DNA from: Pyxidicoccus sp. MSG2
Lineage (GTDB): Bacteria > Myxococcota > Myxococcia > Myxococcales > Myxococcaceae
Direction: 5' to 3'
NCBI RefSeq assembly: GCF_026626705.1
Contig: NZ_JAPNKC010000001.1
Location: 9,070,001-9,134,000, forward strand
Length of the DNA stretch: 64,000 nt
The translations under genes were made by a program, and so were the position numbers. Numbering within the stretch: position 1 is the stretch's first letter; each line of letters opens with the position of its first letter. Below the pieces are notes generated by a model. That model was given only the letters and a program-made list of their open reading frames with translations. It ran no database searches and was not told the origin of the DNA. Below are positions 25,186 to 32,669 of the stretch, piece by piece.

Positions 25186-27362
25186 CCCATCACCTCCGAC
25201 GACGCACGCATCAGGCGCTTGGTGAAGCTGGACCAGGCCAGCAGCACCACGAAGATGAGGACCGAGTACGCCGCGGCGAAGCCATACTGCTGGTTGCGCT
25301 GGAAGGCCCAGCGGAAGGCCTCGGACACCAGGATGTCCGTGCCACCGCCCGGCTCACCGCCGGAGACCAGGTAGATGATGTTGAACATGTTGAACGTCCA
25401 CACGCTGCCCAGGATGACGGCGGGCAGCATGGCGGGCCTGAGCAGCGGCAGGGTGATGTGCCGGAACTGCGTCCACTTGCTCGCGCCGTCCACCTCCGCC
25501 GCCTCGTAGAGCTCCTGGGGGATGGACTGGAGCGCGCCCAGCGCCACCACCATCATGAAGGGGAAGCCCAGCCAGGTGTTGGTGGCCACGTTGGCCGCGA
25601 AGGCGGTGGAGAACTTCGTGAACCAGCTCACCGGCTCCATCCCCAGCGCCACCAGCAGGCCGTTGATGGCGCCGAACTGCTGGTGGAACATGCCCTTCCA
25701 CATCAGCGCGGTGATGTAGTTGGGCACCGCCCACGGGATGATGAGCAGCACCCGGTACACGCCCTTGAGCTTCAGGAGCGGGTCCTTGAGCAAGAGCGCC
25801 AGGAACAGGCCGATGCTCACGTGGAGCACCACGTTGACCAGCGCCCACAGCAGCGTCACCGCCAGCGTGAAGTAGAACGACAGCGGCTCGCTGATGCTGT
25901 AGCCGCGGCTGGCCAGGATGTCGACGAAGTTGGCCAGGCCCACGAAGGAGTACTGGCCCGGCTCGTAGTGGAAGAGCGACAGGCTCAGGCCCACCACGAA
26001 GGGGATGAACACCAGCACCAGGATGCCGGCCGACGCGGGCGCGAGGTACGTCGCCGCCAGCGCCACGTCCGGGTAGCGCCGCTTGAAGGGCAGCGCCGGC
26101 GCGGGCCGGCGCATCACCCACACCGTGCCGCCCAGCGCCATGACGCCCACCAGCCCCAGCCAGGGCAGGGGGCTCGCGTCGGGAGGACGCTCGCGGTGCA
26201 GCGCGCGGTAGCGGCGGTCGGCGAGCGCGCCCACGTCCTGGGGCTCGGTGCCACCCTGGAGCACCGCGCGCAACGCGAGCTTCATGGGCTCCCAGACCCG
26301 GAGCATCTCCAGGGTGTTGGGCATGGGCGTGGCGTTCTTCGCGGCCTCGCGGAAGGAGGAGATGAGCACGTCGTCCTTCACCGCCTGCAGCTGGTACGCG
26401 GCCACGTCCGCCGGAATCTGCCGGCCCACCATGGTACGCACGAGCGACGCCTCGCCCAGGGACAGGAAGCGCGCCAGCGCCTGTGCCTGCCCGGCATGCT
26501 TCGACTGGGATGAAACGAAGGCCGCCTCCACGCCGAGGAAGGGCTTCAGGGGGATGCCCGTCTCGCTCACCACCGGCAGCGCCACCACGCGGTAGTTCAC
26601 GTTCGGCGCCACCTCCCCCGCGAACCAGGGGCCGCTGATGATCATGGCCGCACGGTCGTCGTTGAAGAGGCTCTTCACCAGGGCGCCGGTGATTTCCTGC
26701 GGGATGAAGCGGTCGTCCTGCAGCTTCTTCACGAAGGCCAGCGAGCGCGCCATGCCCTCCGTGTTGAAGCTCGCCTTGCCGGACGCGTCGAACAGCTCGC
26801 CGCCGAAGCCGAAGAGGAAGGGCGCATGGAAGTAGAAGTCGCCGTTCTCGTAGGCGAGCCCGAAGCGGCCTGCGTTCGCGTCCGACAGGGCCGGCAGCAT
26901 CGCCAGGAGCTCCGCCGTGGTGGTCGGCGGGGTGGGCACCAGCTTCGTGTTGACGTAGAGCGCCAGGGACTTCAGCGACATGGGATAGCCGTACACTTGG
27001 CCATCCACCTCCAGCGCTTCCAGGGCGTTGGGGAAGTAGTCGTCGCGCGCGAGCGTGCTGGCGGGGGCCAGCAGGCGCTGGGCGTGGAAGTTGCGCAGCC
27101 GCTCGTGGTTGAAGATGAAGACGTCCGGGCCCGCGCCGTGCGGAATCCCGTTGGTCAGCTTGTCGGCGTACGCGTTGTACGGCACGGCGAGCAATTCCAC
27201 CGGGACGCCCGTCTTCGCGGTGAACTGCTGCGTCACCTGGATCAGCGCGGTCTCTTCACCGCCGCGGTACGCATGCCACAGCTTCAAAGGCACGGCCGCG
27301 TCGCCGGCCGCCTGCGCGCTCCACGCCGTGGCGAGGAGCACGAGCGCCAGCCACTTCCTCAC
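25182..27362 (-). CDS. Fused solute-binding protein and MalF-type permease
   Basis: A 726-residue fusion. A cleavable-looking or anchoring signal sequence (residues 1-19) is followed by a MalE-like extracellular binding domain to about residue 395 (LWHAYRGGEE, GPDVFIFNHERL, GYPMSLKSLALYVN, MIISGPWF). A hydrophobic helix (about 410-428) leads into a MalF-type permease of about 290 residues with its EAA loop (YEAAEVDGASKWTQFRHITL). In most bacteria the binding protein is separate and diffusible; here one protein fixes a binding domain to each transporter. It lies between MalK (4-base overlap) and MalG (4-base overlap). Confidence 0.9.
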   Translation of the reverse strand: MRKWLALVLLATAWSAQAAGDAAVPLKLWHAYRGGEETALIQVTQQFTAKTGVPVELLAVPYNAYADKLTNGIPHGAGPDVFIFNHERLRNFHAQRLLAPASTLARDDYFPNALEALEVDGQVYGYPMSLKSLALYVNTKLVPTPPTTTAELLAMLPALSDANAGRFGLAYENGDFYFHAPFLFGFGGELFDASGKASFNTEGMARSLAFVKKLQDDRFIPQEITGALVKSLFNDDRAAMIISGPWFAGEVAPNVNYRVVALPVVSETGIPLKPFLGVEAAFVSSQSKHAGQAQALARFLSLGEASLVRTMVGRQIPADVAAYQLQAVKDDVLISSFREAAKNATPMPNTLEMLRVWEPMKLALRAVLQGGTEPQDVGALADRRYRALHRERPPDASPLPWLGLVGVMALGGTVWVMRRPAPALPFKRRYPDVALAATYLAPASAGILVLVFIPFVVGLSLSLFHYEPGQYSFVGLANFVDILASRGYSISEPLSFYFTLAVTLLWALVNVVLHVSIGLFLALLLKDPLLKLKGVYRVLLIIPWAVPNYITALMWKGMFHQQFGAINGLLVALGMEPVSWFTKFSTAFAANVATNTWLGFPFMMVVALGALQSIPQELYEAAEVDGASKWTQFRHITLPLLRPAMLPAVILGSVWTFNMFNIIYLVSGGEPGGGTDILVSEAFRWAFQRNQQYGFAAAYSVLIFVVLLAWSSFTKRLMRASSEVMG

Positions 27363-28447
27363 GACGCCACCTCCAGCGAGTCGCGGTCCACCGGGTGCCG
27401 CAGCGCGCGCGAGCCGTCCTCGGTGAAGACGTGCAGCGAGTCCGCGACGGGCGCGAGGGAGACCCTGTCCCCGACGGTGACGTTCGTCCCCTTCTCGAAG
27501 CGCGCCGCCACCGGGCCCGCCTCGGTGGTGAGGAAGGCGTACCCGTCGAAGCCCAGCCGCTCCACCGCGTCCACCGTGCCCGCCAGCGGCCCCTGTGCCG
27601 CGACGCGCAGGTCTTGAGGCCGCAGGCCCACCAGCACCTTCCCGGCGTCCGCCGGCACGTCCACGGGGCAGGGCAGGGTGAAGCCCCTGCCCGCGAAGCC
27701 GGTGCCCTCGCGCCGCGCCTCCAGGAAGTTCATCGCCGGGGAGCCGAGGAACCCCGCCACGAAGCGGTTCGCCGGGCGGTTGTAGAGCTCCAGCGGCGGC
27801 CCCACCTGCTGGAGGATGCCCCCGTTGAAGACGGCCACGCGGGTGGCCAGCGTCATCGCCTCCACCTGGTCGTGGGTGACGTAGATCATCGTGGCGCTCA
27901 GCCGCCGGTGCAGCCGCGCCAATTCGCCGCGCATCTGCACGCGCAGGGCGGTGTCCAGGTTGGACAGGGGCTCGTCGAAGAGGAACACCTTGGGGCGCCG
28001 GACGATGGCGCGGCCCATGGCCACGCGCTGCCGTTGGCCACCGGACAGCGCCTTGGGCTTGCGATCCAACAGGTGGCCCAGCTCCAGCATCCCCGCGACT
28101 TCCTGCACCCGCGAGGCGATCTCCGCCTCCGGGAACTTCCGCAGCGTCAGGCCGAAGGCCAGGTTCTCCCGCACCGTCATGTGCGGGTAGAGCGCGTACG
28201 ACTGGAACACCATCGCCACGTCGCGATCACGCGGGGGGACGTCGTTCACCCGCGCTCCGCCAATCTTCACCTCTCCCGAGTCCACCTGCTCCAGCCCCGC
28301 GATGAGGCGCAGCAGCGTGGTCTTTCCGCAGCCGGAGGGCCCCACCATGACGAGGAATTCGCCTTCCCTCACCTGAAGGTCCACGCCCTTCACGATGAGG
28401 TTCTGGCCAAACGACTTCTTGATCCCGCTCAGGATGACTTCGGACAA
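27359..28447 (-). CDS. MalK/UgpC-type ABC transporter ATPase
   Basis: A 362-residue ATPase of the carbohydrate-uptake-1 family. Walker A GPSGCGKTT, Q-loop VFQSYALYPH, signature LSGGQRQRVAMGRA, Walker B VFLFDEP and the switch His in VTHDQ are all intact. The C-terminal 120 residues form the regulatory OB-fold domain (GLRPQDL). The start is TTG 28447, giving SEVILSGIKKSFG; there is no nearby ATG and the ribosome-binding site is weak. First gene of the four-gene transporter operon, divergent from the GH13/porin operon. Confidence 0.92.
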   Translation of the reverse strand: MSEVILSGIKKSFGQNLIVKGVDLQVREGEFLVMVGPSGCGKTTLLRLIAGLEQVDSGEVKIGGARVNDVPPRDRDVAMVFQSYALYPHMTVRENLAFGLTLRKFPEAEIASRVQEVAGMLELGHLLDRKPKALSGGQRQRVAMGRAIVRRPKVFLFDEPLSNLDTALRVQMRGELARLHRRLSATMIYVTHDQVEAMTLATRVAVFNGGILQQVGPPLELYNRPANRFVAGFLGSPAMNFLEARREGTGFAGRGFTLPCPVDVPADAGKVLVGLRPQDLRVAAQGPLAGTVDAVERLGFDGYAFLTTEAGPVAARFEKGTNVTVGDRVSLAPVADSLHVFTEDGSRALRHPVDRDSLEVAS

Positions 28448-28513
28448 GACGCGCTCGGAAAATGTGTGGGTAGGACGGCGGCGAACCTTACCCTTCCGGC
28501 GTCATTTACCTCA

Positions 28514-28526
28514 AACCTGCGAGGTT
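28514..28526. promoter_or_regulatory. AACCTGCGAGGTT palindrome between the divergent alpha-glucan operons
   Basis: A perfect 5-base inverted repeat with a 3-base centre, in the 238-base gap between the MalK and GH13 starts. A shared operator here could control both operons. It is short and no regulator gene lies nearby, so it may be chance. Confidence 0.3.
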
Positions 28527-28685
28527 GGGCGCACTGCGTCATGCACGAGCCACCCATCCAGGCGAGGATGCGGGCCGTATGGGCTTCCTGGGGCTGCCTT
28601 GTCAGCGCTGGAAGCCGCTTGTTATGGAAGCGTGGTTCGTTCCCGGGCCGAAGTCCGTCCGGAATGCCGAGGGCAGCCTACCCGT

Positions 28686-31130
28686 ATGAGCACTCCCCGT
28701 ATGACCCGCCTCAAGGGCGCGGCCCTGGCCAGCGTCCTGTTCGCCTTCGGCTGCAGTGAGAGCGATTACGTCCGGCTCTACCACAGCGAAGCGAGGGCCC
28801 CGAGCTACTCGGTCGACGACGTGGAGACCATGAAGCACATGGGTGCCACCTTCGCGGACCGCGGCGTCAACTTCGCCCTCTACTCGGAGAACGCCACCCG
28901 GCTGGAGCTGCTGCTCTTCGACGACCCGGAAGTGAATCGCCCCACGCGCACGTACGAGATGACGCGCTACGGGGACGTGTGGAGCGTCTACGTGGAGGGC
29001 GTGGGGCTGGGCCAGCACTACGGCTTCCGCGCCTGGGGCCCCAACTGGGAGTACGACCCCGCGTGGTTCCCCGGCGCCATCCACGGCTTCAAGGCGGACG
29101 TGGACGCCTACGGCAACCGCTTCAACCCCAACAAGCTGTTGACGGACCCGTACTCGAAGGCGCTCCACCGCGATCACGACTGGGGCAAGGGCAGCACCGC
29201 CAGCGGGCCGGCGCGCACGGAAGTGACGTACGCGGCCTCGGCCAAGAGCGTCATCGTCCAGAGCGGCTATCAGTGGGGCGAGGTGGAAGAGCAGTGGCGC
29301 GCCAACCGCCAGGACGAGAACTGGAAGGGCCACTCCTGGAATGACCTCGTCGTCTACGAGGTCCACGCCAAGGGCTTCACCGCGGACCCCGCCAGCGGCG
29401 TGCGCTTCCCGGGCACCTACCGCGGCATGGGCGAGAAGGCGGACTACTTCAAGGACCTGGGCATCACCGCCGTGGAGCTGCTGCCCATCCACGAGAAGCC
29501 GCTGGACGGTGGCTACTGGGGCTACCAGACCATCAACTTCTTCGCGCCCGAGCTGTCCTACGCGGCCATGAAGCGGCCGCACGAGGTGGTGGACGAGTTC
29601 AAGTGGATGGTGGAGGAGTTCCACAAGCGCGGCATCGAGGTCATCGTCGACGTGGTCTTCAACCACACCGGCGAGGGCGGCCTGTGGCGCGAGAAGCTGG
29701 AGACGGACGACGTCCTGCCCGGTGAGCCGCTGGAGTCCCTGGACCCGGCGGAAGTCGCGGGCCTCTACTCGTTCCGCGGCATCGACAATCAGGCGTACTA
29801 CGCGCTCAACCCGGACCGCCGCACGTACTGGAACAACACCGGCGTGGGCAACCAGACGCGGCCCAACCACCGGCCCATGCGCAAGCTCACCATCGACAGC
29901 CTCCGCTTCTACGCGGAGGAGCTGCACGTGGACGGCTTCCGCTTCGACCTGGCGCCCATCCTGGGAGAGCGCGACGGCGACTTCAACCGCTGGGACGACC
30001 CGCGCAACACGGTGCTCCAGGAGATTGTCGACGACCCCGTCCTCCAGAAGTACAACACCCGCATCATCGCCGAGCCCTGGAGCGCGGGCGGCTGGTACTG
30101 CCTGCCCATGGGCGAGTTCCCCAACTCGCTCACCCAGCCGGGCGCCGGCTGGTACGAGTGGAACGGCCGCTTCCGCGACTGGTGGCGCGCCTTCATCAAC
30201 CGCGACGACTGGAAGCTCAACTCCAACGAGGGCTCGCTGTGCGGCAAGCCCGGCGCGGCGGATGGCCCCTTCCTGATGTACGGCAGCCGGGACTGGTACG
30301 CGCGCAATGACCGGCGCCCGTACCACTCGATGAACTTCATCACCGTGCACGACGGCTTCACGATGTACGACCTGTTCGCCTACGACAAGAAGGAGAACAA
30401 GTGCGGGCCGCTCAACCCGGTGTGCTGCGACACGCCCAACAGCCCCTTCTGCGACAAGGTCAGCGGCGAGGACAACAACCGCTCGCGCAACTGGGGCGCG
30501 GTGGGGGATGCCCGCGGTGAGAGCCTGCGCCGGCAGATGATGCGCAACGCCTTCATGTCGCTGATGATCAGCCACGGCACGCCGATGATTCTCGGCGGCG
30601 ACGAGTGGATGCGCACGCAGCTGGGCAACAACAACGCCTACTCCACGCGCGCTGACAACCCGTTCAACTGGTACCAGTGGGGCGCGTACCTGGCGCGGGA
30701 CGAGCGGCACCGCATGCACGACTTCGTCAAGGCGGCCATCCGCCTGCGCAAGGAGCACTCCTACGCCTTCGCCCCTTCGGACTACGAGAAGGGCGCGCCG
30801 CTGGCCTGGAAGAGCGCCCAGAACACCGAGGCGGTCTGGGACAGCAAGCAGCTGATGATCCACTACTACGACGTATCCTTCGGGCCGGAGCTGGTGGTGC
30901 TCATCAACATGGAGCCCCGCGCGGTGGAGTTCACCCTGCCGCAGGTGCCGGGCCGGACGTGGAAGCGGCTCATCGACACGCAGGCCTACTTCGACAGCCC
31001 CGAGTACCTCACGGCCACGGGACTGAGCAGCCGCGCCACGGGCAACTCGTGGCTGAACGCGCCGTCACCCGTGACGGGCACGACGTACGGCGTCCCGGAG
31101 CGCACCATCGTCGTCCTGCGCGCGGAGTAG
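28686..31130 (+). CDS. Glycogen-debranching-type (GlgX/isoamylase-like) GH13 lipoprotein
   Basis: An 814-residue lipoprotein (lipobox AFGC, Cys at about 20). A CBM48-type N-terminal domain (GATFADRGVNFALYSENATRLELLLF) precedes a GH13 barrel closest to GlgX/isoamylases. The catalytic Asp421 (GFRFDLAPIL), Glu463 (IIAEPWS) and transition-state Asp556 (FITVHDGF) are present. A Cys-rich insert KCGPLNPVCCDTPNSPFC near residue 580 is unusual and fits an extracytoplasmic, disulfide-bonded loop. It should cut alpha-1,6 branches in starch or glycogen outside the cytoplasm. First gene of an operon with the porin and a second GH13 lipoprotein. ATG 28686 chosen for the lipoprotein signal. Confidence 0.88.
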   Translation: MSTPRMTRLKGAALASVLFAFGCSESDYVRLYHSEARAPSYSVDDVETMKHMGATFADRGVNFALYSENATRLELLLFDDPEVNRPTRTYEMTRYGDVWSVYVEGVGLGQHYGFRAWGPNWEYDPAWFPGAIHGFKADVDAYGNRFNPNKLLTDPYSKALHRDHDWGKGSTASGPARTEVTYAASAKSVIVQSGYQWGEVEEQWRANRQDENWKGHSWNDLVVYEVHAKGFTADPASGVRFPGTYRGMGEKADYFKDLGITAVELLPIHEKPLDGGYWGYQTINFFAPELSYAAMKRPHEVVDEFKWMVEEFHKRGIEVIVDVVFNHTGEGGLWREKLETDDVLPGEPLESLDPAEVAGLYSFRGIDNQAYYALNPDRRTYWNNTGVGNQTRPNHRPMRKLTIDSLRFYAEELHVDGFRFDLAPILGERDGDFNRWDDPRNTVLQEIVDDPVLQKYNTRIIAEPWSAGGWYCLPMGEFPNSLTQPGAGWYEWNGRFRDWWRAFINRDDWKLNSNEGSLCGKPGAADGPFLMYGSRDWYARNDRRPYHSMNFITVHDGFTMYDLFAYDKKENKCGPLNPVCCDTPNSPFCDKVSGEDNNRSRNWGAVGDARGESLRRQMMRNAFMSLMISHGTPMILGGDEWMRTQLGNNNAYSTRADNPFNWYQWGAYLARDERHRMHDFVKAAIRLRKEHSYAFAPSDYEKGAPLAWKSAQNTEAVWDSKQLMIHYYDVSFGPELVVLINMEPRAVEFTLPQVPGRTWKRLIDTQAYFDSPEYLTATGLSSRATGNSWLNAPSPVTGTTYGVPERTIVVLRAE

Positions 31131-31169
31131 GGCAGGCAGCCAGAGGTGCGCTATAAGCGGGGCTCGCCC

Positions 31170-32669
31170 ATGCGAGTCCCGCCCGCGCGCCTCGGCGCAT
31201 TCCTGCTGCTTCTCCTCAGCCCGCTCCTGGCCCTGGCCGACGCTCCCCGAGACCGTTTCGGGGCCGCGGGTTACTTCCGCATCATGACCCGCCCGGACTT
31301 CTCGGGTGGCTCCGGCCAGCTGGGCTACTACTGGCTCTACGGCCGGCTCCTCAACGAGAGCCCCTACGCCGAGCTCAACCTGAAGCTGGACGTGCTCCAG
31401 GCCACGCCGGGCTCCGACGAGGTCTGGGCGGAGGTGCACACGCGCTTCTCCGGCACCTCCATCCGCTCGGCGGACCCGGGCAACGGCTCGTTCGTCAACT
31501 TCCGTGCGGACTACCTCTTCGTGCGCGCCGGCAACATCCTGCTCGACAGGGTGACGTGGCAGCTGGGCACGCTGGAGAACCGCTGGAACGACCTGCACAT
31601 CTACGACCAGCGGCCCGGCACGCTGCTCTACAACACGGTGGGCCTGTCCGGCACGTACCAGGGTGACCGTTACGACGTGCTCCTGGCCGTGGGTGACAGC
31701 GGCTACTCGCTGCGGCCGCAGAAGTACAACACCGTGCTCACCGGCGCCGCGCACTTCCGCTACCGGCTGATTCCGGGGCACCTGGAGGCCGGCGTGCGCG
31801 GGCAGTTGGGCTACGAGCCCTCCGTGCGCGGCAACCGCAACGCGCTCTACGCGTCGCCCGGCATCAACTACGAGGACTACGTCCGCCGCCAGGTGGTGCA
31901 GCGCTACTTCGAGGCCAACCCCGGCCTGGAGGACCTGGTGCCCGACCTGAAGCCGCGCAGCGCGGTGTCCTATATGGCCGCCGGCTACCTGGGCTTCGGC
32001 AACTGGGGCCCGCTCATCTGGGACAACTTCTACGTCACCTTCGAGCGCAAGCACCCGGACCAGTCGTACACGGAGAACTACCGGGGCCGCGATTGGACGG
32101 TCTACATCGCGGACCAGACGGACCAGCGCTACGAGGCGAACCTCGGCAACGAGGCGTACATCAAGATCATCCCCGACAAGCTGGAGGCGCTCTGGGGCGT
32201 CTGGGTGGGCTACGCCTTCAACAAGGACAACGCCATCAAGCCGGGGGAGGACGACCGCTTCGTGGCCTCCACGGTGCTGCGGCTCCAGTACTTCCTCACC
32301 GAGCGGGTCCACCTGCTGGCGGAGACGAGCATCGCCCGGGAGAAGAGCGAGAACGGCAACCTCTTCCGCAACCACGTGGACTCGGTGTTCACCAACACGG
32401 GTGGCATGCCGGACGCGCGCGGGCTGGAGTTCGGCGACAGCGACACGCGCGACACGTGGCAGGGCAAGGTGGGCGTGGTGCTCAACCCCACGGGCAGGGG
32501 CATCTACGCGCGCCCCAGCCTGCGCCTGCTCTACGGCATCCAGTACTCCTCGCAGCACGCGGCGTTCGGCAACTCCTTCGTGGATAGCCTGGACCAGTAC
32601 AACCTGTACGTCGGCCCCGAGCGCCACTGGCACTCGGTGGTCGCCATCGAGGCCGAAGGATGGTTCTGA
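31170..32669 (+). CDS. Outer-membrane beta-barrel porin, putative maltodextrin channel
   Basis: A 499-residue exported protein: signal peptide (RLGAFLLLLLSPLLALADA), then alternating amphipathic strands with many aromatic girdle residues, ending in WF as outer-membrane barrels usually do. Segments such as GYFRIMTRPDFSGGSGQLGYYWLYGR and WGPLIWDNFYVTFERKH in order suggest a LamB-like or similar carbohydrate porin, though sequence identity to LamB is not evident by eye. It lies 39 bases after the debranching-type gene and overlaps the next GH13 gene by 10 bases, so it probably passes oligosaccharides released by these enzymes into the periplasm. ATG 31170 gives the best signal peptide; GTG 31146 is possible. 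Confidence 0.75.
   Translation: MRVPPARLGAFLLLLLSPLLALADAPRDRFGAAGYFRIMTRPDFSGGSGQLGYYWLYGRLLNESPYAELNLKLDVLQATPGSDEVWAEVHTRFSGTSIRSADPGNGSFVNFRADYLFVRAGNILLDRVTWQLGTLENRWNDLHIYDQRPGTLLYNTVGLSGTYQGDRYDVLLAVGDSGYSLRPQKYNTVLTGAAHFRYRLIPGHLEAGVRGQLGYEPSVRGNRNALYASPGINYEDYVRRQVVQRYFEANPGLEDLVPDLKPRSAVSYMAAGYLGFGNWGPLIWDNFYVTFERKHPDQSYTENYRGRDWTVYIADQTDQRYEANLGNEAYIKIIPDKLEALWGVWVGYAFNKDNAIKPGEDDRFVASTVLRLQYFLTERVHLLAETSIAREKSENGNLFRNHVDSVFTNTGGMPDARGLEFGDSDTRDTWQGKVGVVLNPTGRGIYARPSLRLLYGIQYSSQHAAFGNSFVDSLDQYNLYVGPERHWHSVVAIEAEGWF

Noticed and set aside
21826..25374. A 1182-codon plus-strand open frame
   Set aside because: It lies antisense to the repeat lipoprotein and MalG genes; high GC opens antisense frames. 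Its Arg/Val/His-rich translation has no domain pattern, while the minus-strand frame has signal peptides and clear motifs.
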